A stretch of DNA of 64,000 nucleotides from Pseudoalteromonas sp. NBT06-2 (GCF_002276045.1 NZ_NQMR01000016.1:1-64000); one strand, 5' to 3'. Counted from the stretch's first letter, positions 15,810 to 25,699 are shown. A program made the numbers and translations. The notes: a model not told the origin generated them from the letters alone.

Positions 15810-18140
15810 ATGAGCAGTATATTAACCCAATTTGAATTGATTATTTTTAGGCATCGTTTAGCGGTTATCATCGCATTTTTATTAACAACTATTTTTTTGG
15901 CTTTTAGTGCAACTAATATAAAGTTAGATGCATCATTTAATAAAAACATCCCATTAAATCATGAGTACATGAAATTGTATTTAAAACATGAAAAACAATT
16001 TGGCGGTGCTAATAGTATTTTAATTTCTGTTTGTGATAAAAATGGAGATATTTTTAATCCTGAATTTTTCACACAGTTAAAATCAGTTCATGATCAACTT
16101 TATTTTATACCAGGTGTAAATAGATCTTTAGTACAATCTATATTTTCTCCAAGCGCACGCTTTGTTGAAGTTGTTGAGGATGGTTTTGCAGGTGGACCAA
16201 TAATACCTGCAGACTTTAAAGCTGATGAAAGAGGGTTGATTAAAGTAAAAGAAAATATAGAAAAAGCGAATATCGTGGGTCGCCAAATTGCCAATGACTA
16301 TTCATGTGCGATGGTTTCTGCGCAATTGATGGAAATAGATCCTACAACACATGAAAAATTAGATACATTGACTTTTGCCAGCAAACTTGAATCTGAAGTT
16401 CGAAAACCTTTTACTACAGACAATGTATCTATCCATATTATAGGTTTTGCAAAAATGGCAGGTGATATCGCGGATGGTGCTAAAGGCGTAGTATTGTTTT
16501 TTTTAATCGCCATTATTTTTACCTTTATCATGGTTTGGTTTTTTTGTAAAAGTTTGAAATTAACCTTGTTACCAATTGTGTGTTCATTGATAGCGGTTGT
16601 CTGGCAGCTTGGTTTGTTGTCTAAATTGGGATTTGGTTTGGATCCTATGTCTATTTTGATCCCTTTTCTCGTGTTTGCAATCGGTGTAAGCCATGGTATA
16701 CAGATGGTTAATGCTATTGGTAAAAAAACATCAGAAGGTCTTAGTTGTAAAATGGCTTCAGAAACCTGTTTTAGAAGTTTATTAATTCCTGGTGGTATTG
16801 CATTGTTGTCGGATACAGTAGGCTTTTTAACATTACTCTCTATCGATATAGGCATTATTCGTGAACTAGCCATAACAGCAAGTTTAGGTGTCGCAGTCAT
16901 TATATTTACAAATTTGATGTTATTACCTGTAGTTGCATCCTATCTTGGGAAAATGCCTACTAAAAGTCATCATAATGAAGGAAATTCATCTCGCCTATTT
17001 CAGCGCTTAATTGATATGTTAGTGAGTGCGACAGATCCTAAAGTTGCTCGCAAAATTATGTTTGTGGTTGCTATATTATTTGGTTTAAGTTTTTGGCAAT
17101 CACAACAAATGCAAATAGGAGATCTTCATGCAGGCGCACCTTCTTTACATTCAGATGCACAGTACAATCAAGATACCTTTTTGATAACAGATAAGTATAG
17201 TATTTCTGTTGATATTCTCAAAGTGATAGTTGAAGGACCAGAAGAAGCTTGTACCTTTCATGATATCATGTCTCGTATTGATAGATTCCAATGGAATGTA
17301 GAAAACGTAGCAGGTGTACAGTCAGTTATTTCGTTAACTTCAGTATCGCAAGCTGTCAATGCTGGTTACAACGAAGGAAATTTTAAATGGCAGACAATAC
17401 CTCGTAATACTTCCAGTTTAGTTCAAGCAACAGCAAGAGTTGAAACAAGTACAGGGTTGTTAAACGGTAACTGTAGTGTGATGCCAATAATTATATTTAT
17501 GGAAGATCATAAAGCGAATACGATTGAACGTGTTATTGCTGCAGTTGACAAGTTTGCTAAAGAAGAGCAAACCGATGAATTGAAATTTCTTTTGGCTACA
17601 GGGCCTGTAGGCGTTATGGCCGCAACAAATCAAACAGTTGATGAGGCACAGTTACCGATGATGCTTTATGTGTACGGTGCTGTTATTTTACTATGCTTAA
17701 TTAGCTTTCGCTCTATCAGAGGAACAATCGCTGTTGTTTTGCCTTTATATATTGTATCTACTATGGCGCAAGCATTAATGGTATCTCTTGAAATCGGTCT
17801 CACGGTTTCTACTTTGCCGGTAATAGCACTAGGCGTCGGTATTGGTGTCGATTATGGCATTTATATACTATCCTCAATGAGCTCTCAGCTTAAAGATGGT
17901 ATTAAATTGTCACAAGCATATCGTAATGCTTTAATTGAGCGAGGCAGTGCCGTTTTGTTCACTGGAATCACTTTAGCATTAGGTGTTAGTACTTGGGTAT
18001 TTTCAGATCTTAAATTCCAAGTAGATATGGGCATATTATTAACTTTTATGTTTTTGGTTAACATGCTTGGTGCAGTATTGTTCCTACCTGCAATAGGTAC
18101 TATTTTGTGGCCGTATAAGGACGAACATAAAAAAAATTAA
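15810..18140 (+). CDS. RND superfamily exporter, MMPL type
   Basis: This 776-residue inner-membrane transporter has the duplicated RND layout: one N-terminal helix, a periplasmic domain at about 35-215, five helices near 220-385, a helix near 415, a second periplasmic domain and a final helix bundle. The proton-relay motif is intact only in the second half (GVGIGVDYGIYILSS, D681). The equivalent place in the first half reads FAIGVSHGIQ, with S294-H295 instead of Asp. Such proteins move lipids or other hydrophobic molecules across the inner membrane using proton force. Context (DUF1302, DUF1329, propeller) suggests an envelope-spanning exporter or lipid shuttle; the substrate is unknown. Confidence 0.87.
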   Translation: MSSILTQFELIIFRHRLAVIIAFLLTTIFLAFSATNIKLDASFNKNIPLNHEYMKLYLKHEKQFGGANSILISVCDKNGDIFNPEFFTQLKSVHDQLYFIPGVNRSLVQSIFSPSARFVEVVEDGFAGGPIIPADFKADERGLIKVKENIEKANIVGRQIANDYSCAMVSAQLMEIDPTTHEKLDTLTFASKLESEVRKPFTTDNVSIHIIGFAKMAGDIADGAKGVVLFFLIAIIFTFIMVWFFCKSLKLTLLPIVCSLIAVVWQLGLLSKLGFGLDPMSILIPFLVFAIGVSHGIQMVNAIGKKTSEGLSCKMASETCFRSLLIPGGIALLSDTVGFLTLLSIDIGIIRELAITASLGVAVIIFTNLMLLPVVASYLGKMPTKSHHNEGNSSRLFQRLIDMLVSATDPKVARKIMFVVAILFGLSFWQSQQMQIGDLHAGAPSLHSDAQYNQDTFLITDKYSISVDILKVIVEGPEEACTFHDIMSRIDRFQWNVENVAGVQSVISLTSVSQAVNAGYNEGNFKWQTIPRNTSSLVQATARVETSTGLLNGNCSVMPIIIFMEDHKANTIERVIAAVDKFAKEEQTDELKFLLATGPVGVMAATNQTVDEAQLPMMLYVYGAVILLCLISFRSIRGTIAVVLPLYIVSTMAQALMVSLEIGLTVSTLPVIALGVGIGVDYGIYILSSMSSQLKDGIKLSQAYRNALIERGSAVLFTGITLALGVSTWVFSDLKFQVDMGILLTFMFLVNMLGAVLFLPAIGTILWPYKDEHKKN

Positions 18141-18164
18141 AATAAATGTGAATAATTGTTCTTA

Positions 18165-18187
18165 AAAATGGCCATAAAAGGCCATTT
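18165..18187 (+). terminator. Hairpin after the RND gene, weak terminator
   Basis: The perfect 8-bp stem AAATGGCC/GGCCATTT has an ATAAAA loop 24 bp past the stop. The following sequence is AT-rich but lacks a continuous T run. Confidence 0.5.
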
Positions 18188-18314
18188 ATATCTATATTTT
18201 GTGAATAGATGTCCAACCGTTTGAAATTTATACTGCATTGGCATAAAAAAACGGTTTAATTACTAGCTAAAAGAGTTAGAATTCATCCCGACTCCACGCT
18301 AATAAACAACTGTA

Positions 18315-18400
18315 CTAGAATTATACTTAAATGAATCTGGGGATTGTAGAAAGTTTCTATCTCTAATTGAATTCTACATCTTGTAAAAGTTTAAGTATAT
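18315..18400. promoter_or_regulatory. Inverted-repeat-rich leader upstream of the NAD-GDH gene
   Basis: The 10-bp arms TATACTTAAA (18322-18331) and TTTAAGTATA (18390-18399) are perfect inverted repeats. They enclose shorter arms TAGAATT/AATTCTA (18316-18322 and 18370-18376) and a 13-bp palindrome TAGAAAGTTTCTA (18347-18359). The block lies 35-120 bp before the start codon and may be an operator region or a folded mRNA leader. No known regulator motif was recognised. Confidence 0.35.
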
Positions 18401-18434
18401 ACGTTCAAAGTAGTAATAGATTAAGGAACACACA

Positions 18435-21400
18435 ATGACTCAAAACGCTGGTAACACTTCAGTTCTGTTGGATAATGTTTGTAAATTAATACATCATAAA
18501 GTACATGCAGATAATGTGTCGCTCGTAGAAAAATTTGCCAAAACCTTGTACAGTAATATGTCTAAAGAGGATTTGGCAAATCGCAACGACAGTGATTTAT
18601 ATGGTGCTGCATTAAGTTTATGGAATTCGCTTGAAAATCATATGTCAGATGACATCATGGTAAGAGTTGTAAATCCAGAACTTGCTAAACATGGTTGGCA
18701 ATCTTCTCACACGATTGTAGAAATAATTGTTAAAGATATGCCCTTTTTGGTTGATTCCGTACGTATGGCATTAACACGTGAAAATATTGCATCTCATCTT
18801 TTATTACATTCACCGCTTAAAATCCAAAGAAATGAAGATAATAAAATATCAGCTCTTTCAAATTTAAAAGACGAACAAGCTTCATCTTCAACAAAAACAA
18901 TTTTCTTTATTGAAATTGATCGTCAAACTGACCTGAATGTAATTGAATCTTTAAAATTAGAATTGATCTCTGTATTAAGAGATGTGTCTGTTTCAGTGCA
19001 AGATTGGTTACCTATACAAGAGAAGTTAAAGGAGATAACAAAAGAGCTTCCAAATCGTGATGGTATAAAAAACAAACCGGAAATCCAAGAAACTATCGAG
19101 TTTTTAGATTGGTTGGGAACAAATAATTTTACACTAATGGGATATCGCCAATATGAGTTAACAGCAGTAAAAGGTGATTACGAACTTGTTGGTGTTAGAG
19201 GTACAAGTTTAGGCATGATGAAAAACTCAGAAGAAGAGAAAGTAAGACTTCTTTCTGATTTACCTGAAATCGCCAGAAAAGAAGCACAAAATGAACACTT
19301 ATTGATATTAACTAAAACAAATTCTTTATCTCGTGTTCATCGTCCAGCTTATATTGATTATATTGGAATTAAACGTTTTGATAAAAATGGACAAGTTGTT
19401 GGGGAAGATCGTTTTATTGGCCTTTTCTCATCTAACTTTTACAATAACAGTGCATCAGATATACCGGTACTGCGTAGTAAAATTAATAGAATAATGGATA
19501 AATGTGACTTTGCACAAGGTACACATGCTTACAAAGCGGTACTGAATATATTAGAAACATATCCACGTGATGAATTACTACAAGCACACGAATATGAGCT
19601 ATTAGAAGTCGCAATGGGCGTATTGCAAATACAAGAGCGTGATATGTGTCGCTCTTTTGTTCGTAAAGATATATACGGTCGATTTTTTTCTTGCATGGTC
19701 TATGTACCACGTGAGCGTTACAATACTGCGTTACGTCGTGATACTCAGCAGATCCTTGCAAAAGAATTTGGCTCACAAGAAAAAGTTGAATTTACAACTT
19801 TCTTCTCAGAATCTATCCAGGCTAGAACACACTATACTGTGCGTGTAGCCGACAACAATATCGAATTTAATGTGAAAGATATAGAAAGAAACCTAATTGA
19901 AGCCGCACGTACTTGGGAAGATAAACTGCAGTCTGTATTACTTGAAAGAGCAGGCGAAGTGACAGGGAATGAATTAAATCGTAAGTATAGTCATGCATTC
20001 GGGAGAGCTTATAAAGATCAAGTTTTACCAAGTGCAGCTGTAGTTGATATTGAAAAACTTGAGTTATTAACAGATGAAAGTCAACTTGAGATGCTTTTTT
20101 ATCGTCCTCAAGAAGCTGCTAATAATGAAGTAAGTTTAAGTCTGTATCATAAAAATGAGCCAATTCATTTATCTGCAATTATGCCAATGATAGAAAACTT
20201 TGGTTTACGTGTAATTGGTGAAACACCTTATTCTGTTAAAACCTCTGATGGTCAGGTTAACTGGGTAATGGATTTCACTATGTTGCTAGGTAATACAGCT
20301 GAAGGTGATTTTAGTGCAAGTTCAGAGCGTTTTCAAAATGCCTTAACTGACGTATGGTACAACCGTTTAGAAAATGATGGTTTTAACAGATTAGTTCTAT
20401 CGGCAGGCTTAGATGGACGCGAAGCTTCAATGTTACGTGCTTACGCTAAGTATATTCGTCAAATAGGGGTTACTTTTTCACAAAACTATATTGAAAATAC
20501 GTTTGAACGTTACCCAGAATTAGCAAAAAAATTAGTTTCTTTATTCGATAAAAAATTCAATCCGAAAGCTAAGTTTACTGAAAAAGTATATGATAAACTT
20601 ACTGCTCAAATTCACGCTGATTTAGACAAGGTTGCTAACCTTGATGATGATCGTATTATTCGTATCTACTTAGATATGATCAATGCAACACTTCGGACTA
20701 ACTACTTCCAGTTAACTGCAGAAAATAAACATAAATCATCTATTTCATTTAAAGTACAACCAACACTTATCCCTGATATGCCATTGCCTCGTCCTGCATA
20801 TGAGATCTTTGTTTACTCTCCAAGAGTTGAAGGTGTACATCTTCGATTTGGTAAAGTTGCACGCGGTGGTTTACGATGGTCAGACCGTCGTGAAGATTTC
20901 AGAACTGAAGTATTAGGCTTAGTTAAAGCACAACAAGTCAAAAATACTGTTATAGTACCAGTTGGTTCAAAAGGTGGTTTTGTTTGTAAACAACTACCAA
21001 GCTGTAGAGATGAATTTTTTACTGAAGGTCAAGAATGTTACCGTATCTTCATTCGTGGTTTACTTGATATTACTGATAATATCGTTTCAGGTGCAGTTGT
21101 TCCACCAAAAAATGTTGTACGTCATGATGAAGATGATGCATATCTAGTTGTTGCAGCGGATAAAGGCACGGCGACTTTCTCTGATATGTCTAACTCCATA
21201 TCTGAAGAATATGGTTTTTGGCTAGGTGATGCATTTGCATCAGGAGGTTCAGTAGGTTATGACCATAAGAAAATGGGAATAACAGCAAAAGGGGCGTGGG
21301 AGTCAGTTAAACGTCACTTCCGTGAAACAGGAATTGATTGTCAATCAACAGATTTCACCTGTGTTGCAGTTGGTGACATGGCTGGTGATGTCTTTGGTAA

Positions 21401-23270
21401 CGGTATGCTTTTATCTAAACATATCCGTTTACAAGTTGCATTTAACCATATGCATATATTTATTGATCCAAACCCAGATTCAACTAAAACTTACCCTGAA
21501 AGAGCACGTTTGTTTGAATTACCACGATCGAGCTGGGAAGATTATGATAAATCATTGATCTCTCAAGGTGGTGGTATATTTTCTCGTGCTGCAAAATCAA
21601 TTTCATTAAGTCCTGAAATTAAAAAAATGCTTGGTACTAAAAAAGCAAGCATGACACCTAATGAATTAATTCGCGCTGTACTTAAAATGCCTGTAGATTT
21701 GATTTGGAATGGTGGAATTGGAACTTATATTAAAGCAATGAGTGAAACTGATGCAGACGTTGGTGACCGTGCTAACGATGCATTACGTATTAATGGTTCG
21801 GAAGTTAATGCTAAAATATTTAGTGAAGGTGGTAACTTAGGTTGTACACAACTTGGTCGTATCGAGTTTGCTGAAAAAGGTGGCCGCATCAATACTGATT
21901 TTATTGATAATGTGGGTGGTGTTGCGTGCTCAGATACTGAAGTAAACATTAAAATATTACTTAATAGTTTAGTTGTTGAAGGAGATTTAACTAAAAAGCA
22001 ACGTGATGAATTACTTTACTCTATGACAGATGAGGTTTCAGTTGATGTACTAAATGATTGTTACCGTCAGACACATACAATTTCAGTAAGTCAACTAAAG
22101 GGGACATCTACACTTAAAGAACAAATCCGTTTTATTCATACGCTTGAAAAAGAAGGCTTGTTAGATCGTGAAATTGAATTTCTACCAAGTGATGAAGAGC
22201 TAGCAGAAAGACTTGCCGCTGGTCAAGGCCTTACAAGACCAGAACTTTCAGTATTAGTATCTTATGCAAAAATGGGGTTAAAAGAATCATTAGTAACGCC
22301 TGATCTGACTGATAACCCATATTACCGTCAATTATTAGTAAATGCTTTCCCTGTTCCACTAAGAGAAAGGTTTAATAGTGCGTTGGATAGTCATCCTCTA
22401 AGAGCTGAAATAATTGCAACTAAATTAGCTAATAATATCATTAATGATATGGGCTTTAACTTTGTAGCTCGCATGATAGAAGAGACTGGTGCGCAAGTAG
22501 CAGAAATTGCATTATGTTATTCTATGGCGTCTGAAGTATTTGAAATGTCAGAAACTTGGTCGCAAATTGAAGAATTAGACAATAAAGTTCCTGCGATTGT
22601 TCAAACTGAAATGTTATACCAATTACGTCGTACAATTCGACGCGCAACACGTTGGTTCTTACGTCATCGTAATAAAACTTTAAACATTGAACAAACAATC
22701 GCATTCTTCGGTCCTGCACTTACTGATTTGAGTGAAAACTTAACAACGTATATGAATGAAGAAGAAGCGAATAGATTAATACTTGAAGCAAAATCACTTC
22801 AATCTGAAGGCATTGATGCTAAACTAGCCTCACGTATTGCTCAGTTATCAAGTTTGTTCTCCGTAATGGATTTAGCACAAGTTGCAGAACATTCGAAACG
22901 TAATATGGATATTGTTGCTAACACTTACTTTAAACTTGGTGCAAGAATGGGATTACATTGGTTCCTAGAACAAATTACAAACCAACCAGTTGCAAATAAT
23001 TGGCAAGCTCTTGCCCGCGCATCATTTAGAGAAGAGCTTGATTGGCAACAACGTTCAATTTCAGCAGTCGTTTTAAATAGCTGCACAGATATTGAATGTA
23101 ATGTTGATGCGATAGTCGATACTTGGATGCAAGATCATGAAGTAATATTAGAGCGTTGGTTACATATGTTAGCTGAGTTTAAAACTTCACAAATTCATGA
23201 TTTTGCAAAATTCTCTGTAGCATTAAGAGAGCTAATGTTATTAAGTCATACATGTGATAATTCAAAATAA
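18435..23270 (+). CDS. gdhB: NAD-specific glutamate dehydrogenase, giant (GDH-180) type
   Basis: It catalyses oxidative deamination of glutamate to 2-oxoglutarate with NAD+. At 1611 residues it has the length of the 180-kDa class known from Pseudomonas and Streptomyces. The N-terminal half carries regulatory ACT-like regions. The catalytic core near residues 770-1170 shows GKVARGGLRWSDRREDFRTE, VPVGSKGGFV with probable active-site K846, GAVVPPKNVVRHDEDDAYLVV and FSDMSNSISEEYGFWLGDAF. A dinucleotide-binding region (GGIGTYIKA, SEGGNLGCTQ) and a helical C-terminal domain follow. The gene stands alone between hairpins at 18165 and 23323. It would supply 2-oxoglutarate during amino-acid use. Confidence 0.95.
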   Translation: MTQNAGNTSVLLDNVCKLIHHKVHADNVSLVEKFAKTLYSNMSKEDLANRNDSDLYGAALSLWNSLENHMSDDIMVRVVNPELAKHGWQSSHTIVEIIVKDMPFLVDSVRMALTRENIASHLLLHSPLKIQRNEDNKISALSNLKDEQASSSTKTIFFIEIDRQTDLNVIESLKLELISVLRDVSVSVQDWLPIQEKLKEITKELPNRDGIKNKPEIQETIEFLDWLGTNNFTLMGYRQYELTAVKGDYELVGVRGTSLGMMKNSEEEKVRLLSDLPEIARKEAQNEHLLILTKTNSLSRVHRPAYIDYIGIKRFDKNGQVVGEDRFIGLFSSNFYNNSASDIPVLRSKINRIMDKCDFAQGTHAYKAVLNILETYPRDELLQAHEYELLEVAMGVLQIQERDMCRSFVRKDIYGRFFSCMVYVPRERYNTALRRDTQQILAKEFGSQEKVEFTTFFSESIQARTHYTVRVADNNIEFNVKDIERNLIEAARTWEDKLQSVLLERAGEVTGNELNRKYSHAFGRAYKDQVLPSAAVVDIEKLELLTDESQLEMLFYRPQEAANNEVSLSLYHKNEPIHLSAIMPMIENFGLRVIGETPYSVKTSDGQVNWVMDFTMLLGNTAEGDFSASSERFQNALTDVWYNRLENDGFNRLVLSAGLDGREASMLRAYAKYIRQIGVTFSQNYIENTFERYPELAKKLVSLFDKKFNPKAKFTEKVYDKLTAQIHADLDKVANLDDDRIIRIYLDMINATLRTNYFQLTAENKHKSSISFKVQPTLIPDMPLPRPAYEIFVYSPRVEGVHLRFGKVARGGLRWSDRREDFRTEVLGLVKAQQVKNTVIVPVGSKGGFVCKQLPSCRDEFFTEGQECYRIFIRGLLDITDNIVSGAVVPPKNVVRHDEDDAYLVVAADKGTATFSDMSNSISEEYGFWLGDAFASGGSVGYDHKKMGITAKGAWESVKRHFRETGIDCQSTDFTCVAVGDMAGDVFGNGMLLSKHIRLQVAFNHMHIFIDPNPDSTKTYPERARLFELPRSSWEDYDKSLISQGGGIFSRAAKSISLSPEIKKMLGTKKASMTPNELIRAVLKMPVDLIWNGGIGTYIKAMSETDADVGDRANDALRINGSEVNAKIFSEGGNLGCTQLGRIEFAEKGGRINTDFIDNVGGVACSDTEVNIKILLNSLVVEGDLTKKQRDELLYSMTDEVSVDVLNDCYRQTHTISVSQLKGTSTLKEQIRFIHTLEKEGLLDREIEFLPSDEELAERLAAGQGLTRPELSVLVSYAKMGLKESLVTPDLTDNPYYRQLLVNAFPVPLRERFNSALDSHPLRAEIIATKLANNIINDMGFNFVARMIEETGAQVAEIALCYSMASEVFEMSETWSQIEELDNKVPAIVQTEMLYQLRRTIRRATRWFLRHRNKTLNIEQTIAFFGPALTDLSENLTTYMNEEEANRLILEAKSLQSEGIDAKLASRIAQLSSLFSVMDLAQVAEHSKRNMDIVANTYFKLGARMGLHWFLEQITNQPVANNWQALARASFREELDWQQRSISAVVLNSCTDIECNVDAIVDTWMQDHEVILERWLHMLAEFKTSQIHDFAKFSVALRELMLLSHTCDNSK

Positions 23271-23322
23271 ATAATATATCAACATGTTCAGAATGAGCAT
23301 GTGTTTATAATATATTTGTTAT

Positions 23323-23366
23323 AAAATACCTCAGTTTGGTCACCATGACCATTGGGGTATTTTTTT
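23323..23366 (+). terminator. Terminator between gdhB and pyrD, abutting the pyrD ribosome site
   Basis: An 11-bp stem (AAAATACCTCA/TGGGGTATTTT, one T-G pair) encloses an inner GGTCA/TGACC stem and runs into a T tract. The pyrD ribosome site AGGAG begins on the next base (23367-23371), seven bases before the ATG. It ends gdhB transcription and could also act as a pyrD leader hairpin. Confidence 0.75.
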
Positions 23367-23377
23367 AGGAGTAATAT

Positions 23378-24388
23378 ATGTTTTATGATTTAGCACGCCG
23401 TTTTATGTTTACACAAGATGCAGAATGGGCGCACAATTTTGCATTAAGTAATTTAAGACGATTTGCTCATACCCCGTTGAATGCTATGTGGGCGCAATCT
23501 ATAGAAGATAAACCAGTTGAATTTTTAGGTCTTGAGTTTAAAAACTTACTTGGTTTAGCTGCTGGTTTAGATAAAAACGCTGAATGTATTGATGCTTTTG
23601 GGCAAATGGGTTTTGGCTTTATAGAAGTTGGAACTATTACACCTAAAGCTCAAGCAGGTAACGATAAACCTAGAATATTTCGTCTGCCAGAGTCAAATGC
23701 AATCATAAATCGTATGGGTTTCAATAATAAAGGGGTTGACAACCTATTAAATAATGTTAAAGCATCTAATTATAATGGTATTTTAGGTATTAATATTGGT
23801 AAAAATAAAGATACACCAAATGAACAAGGTAAAGATGATTATATATATTGTATGAGAAAAGTATTTACGAGTGCTTCATATATAACAGTCAATATTTCTT
23901 CACCCAATACGCCAGGTCTAAGAGATTTACAATATGGTGCTGCTTTGGATGATTTATTATCAAGTTTAAAGAATGAACAATTAGATTTAGAAGCAAACCA
24001 TGGGAAACACGTACCTATGCTTGTTAAAATTGCACCAGATCTAGATCAGGTACAAGTTGAACAAGTAGCGGGATCCTTAGTAAGCAACAAGATTGATGGT
24101 GTGATCGCAACAAATACCACATTAGATCGTTCTTTAGTTCAAGGCGAAAAGTATTGTGATGAAGCGGGTGGTTTATCAGGGCAACCAGTACGAGAAAAAT
24201 CGACTCATGTTGTCAGTGAGTTAAAACGTTTAACTAACGGAAAATTACCAATAATAGGTGTAGGCGGTATAGATAGTGCGCAATCGGCTAAAGAAAAATT
24301 AAATGCAGGAGCTGATTTAATACAAGTTTACACAGGATTTATTTATCAAGGTCCACCATTAGTTAAAAAGATCTTAACTAGCTTGTAG
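23378..24388 (+). CDS. pyrD: Dihydroorotate dehydrogenase (quinone), class 2
   Basis: PyrD oxidises dihydroorotate to orotate in pyrimidine synthesis and passes electrons to the quinone pool at the inner membrane. The 336 residues match E. coli PyrD in length. The N-terminal amphipathic helix for membrane association is present ([11 protein letters not shown]). The FMN-binding and catalytic parts include [31 protein letters not shown] with catalytic S175, and [11 protein letters not shown]. The next gene is zapC, the order found in E. coli (pyrD-ycbW). A strong AGGAG ribosome site supports the start. Confidence 0.96.
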   Translation: MFYDLARRFMFTQDAEWAHNFALSNLRRFAHTPLNAMWAQSIEDKPVEFLGLEFKNLLGLAAGLDKNAECIDAFGQMGFGFIEVGTITPKAQAGNDKPRIFRLPESNAIINRMGFNNKGVDNLLNNVKASNYNGILGINIGKNKDTPNEQGKDDYIYCMRKVFTSASYITVNISSPNTPGLRDLQYGAALDDLLSSLKNEQLDLEANHGKHVPMLVKIAPDLDQVQVEQVAGSLVSNKIDGVIATNTTLDRSLVQGEKYCDEAGGLSGQPVREKSTHVVSELKRLTNGKLPIIGVGGIDSAQSAKEKLNAGADLIQVYTGFIYQGPPLVKKILTSL

Positions 24389-24485
24389 AGATCATTGTTC
24401 CCTATATAAGGATCGGAAATTAAAAATAATGATCCGATCAAAAAAAATATTAAAAATAATTCAATATTGTATAGAATTTAACTAT

Positions 24486-24518
24486 AATCCCCAGAATCAA
24501 TAGGTTTCGGGGATTTTT
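24486..24518 (+). terminator. Hairpin overlapping the zapC ribosome site
   Basis: The 7-bp stem AATCCCC (24486-24492)/GGGGATT (24509-24515) has a 16-base loop and is followed by TTT, three bases before the zapC ATG. GGGGA of the 3' arm is also the only candidate ribosome site for zapC, so folding would hide it. Confidence 0.5.
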
Positions 24519-24520
24519 AA

Positions 24521-25051
24521 ATGTTACAAGCTTCACAAAACTGGAGTTGGATTGCTTGTTATAAATCAAATGCGCTTTTACTCGACATGGGTAATGAGAT
24601 GTCTTTTAGTACACCATATAAAATTAGAAACCTAATTAATGATGCATTGAAAAATCCTTCTTTTAGTTTAACTGACGCTAATTTCTACCAGCAAGTATTT
24701 GCCTATCTTGATGGATTCAAGCTTTGGAATGAAGCACAAATATGCCAAATGGCATTAAATGCAACAGCTGTAAAACACTACCTTAAACCGATGTTGACAA
24801 AAAGTTGGTTTTTTGAAATTTATCAAGGAAGAGATCCAAGTTTAGATGCAATTATTCAATTGAAATCTAAAAATCAGATGGGTCAATTTCTTATCGTTGA
24901 CTATACAAGTGAAGGTTCTGTTTGTATTTGTCTAGAAAATGAATTTAATTTAGATGAAAATTTTAAGTTAAAGCAGTTTGAGGTTATTAAAGTCTTAAAT
25001 GATCGTGTACATCCACTGATTGTTAAATTGAAACAACAAAAAAGAGCCTGA
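24521..25051 (+). CDS. zapC: Cell division protein ZapC
   Basis: ZapC is a cytoplasmic FtsZ-associated protein that stabilises Z-ring polymers. The 176 residues align with E. coli ZapC along its length: NWSWIACYKSNALLLDMGNE at the N-terminus, ALNATAVKHYLKPMLTKSWF in the middle, and ENEFNLDENFKLKQFEVIKVLNDR at the end. Its position after pyrD matches E. coli, where zapC (ycbW) also follows pyrD. It converges with the DUF3718 gene. The ribosome site lies in a hairpin (24486-24518). Confidence 0.85.
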   Translation: MLQASQNWSWIACYKSNALLLDMGNEMSFSTPYKIRNLINDALKNPSFSLTDANFYQQVFAYLDGFKLWNEAQICQMALNATAVKHYLKPMLTKSWFFEIYQGRDPSLDAIIQLKSKNQMGQFLIVDYTSEGSVCICLENEFNLDENFKLKQFEVIKVLNDRVHPLIVKLKQQKRA

Positions 25052-25090
25052 TAGTATTTGCAAGGAATCCTTTCCTGCGTTTTATCTATT

Positions 25091-25438
25091 CTATTCTATT
25101 CTTTCTTGTGCATCTTCAGCCAAGTGAGCTGATAGTTTAGTAATATCGGCTAGATTAGCTTTAACTGTTTTCTTTGGTAGTTTACCAATTAAAAATTCAC
25201 CCGTATCTAGAGATTTATTTTCAGCTGCAAAAACTAGCAAGTTTTTACCGTTACACATTACTTTACTAAAAATAGTCCTTACTTTTAATTTTTTATTTTT
25301 TAAAAAAGAGCGTAAACGTGTTTTGTCATTTACAGAAACATATTCACATACACGTAATGAAATATCTTCTGCGCTGGCTGTGGGGGCATTTAATGCTACA
25401 GCAGCAAGTAAACTTGTTATGATTAATGTTTTTTTCAT
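25091..25438 (-). CDS. DUF3718 family secreted protein
   Basis: The 115-residue protein has a signal peptide (MKKTLIITSLLAAVALNAP, cleaved near SAE). The mature domain fits DUF3718: RVCEYVSVNDKTRLRSFLKN, then VMCNGKNLLVFAAEN and GEFLIGKLP. Two cysteines (in RVCE and VMCNG) could form a disulfide. The function of the family is unknown; members are small periplasmic proteins of Alteromonadales and relatives. The last codons and stop lie in a short GAATA tandem repeat, which could make the C-terminus variable. Confidence 0.75.
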   Translation of the reverse strand: MKKTLIITSLLAAVALNAPTASAEDISLRVCEYVSVNDKTRLRSFLKNKKLKVRTIFSKVMCNGKNLLVFAAENKSLDTGEFLIGKLPKKTVKANLADITKLSAHLAEDAQERIE

Positions 25439-25699
25439 CTTTTATCCTTATAAAATTAAAATTCTACTCTTTGAGCAGTTACGAACTTAAAGTACATATT
25501 AGTGTAGTGTTATGAAACTGTAATTCAACAACTAGTTGCGTAAAGGGTAGTTTTATTTACGATTTGATTAAATTTCACAATAAATCTGTTTGTTTTTTAA
25601 ACTTTCATTTAAATATTTTCAAGCTTGATGTTATTTAATTAAACATAGCGTATTATTTTTAATAATAAATTCATTTAAAAATTGAGGACCTAACAATAT

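Noticed and set aside
16298..16900. A 200-codon open frame on the minus strand inside the RND transporter gene
   Set aside because: It is antisense to a well-supported membrane protein, and its composition (Pro/Ile/Thr/Lys-rich) is typical of a reverse-frame shadow; no ribosome site.
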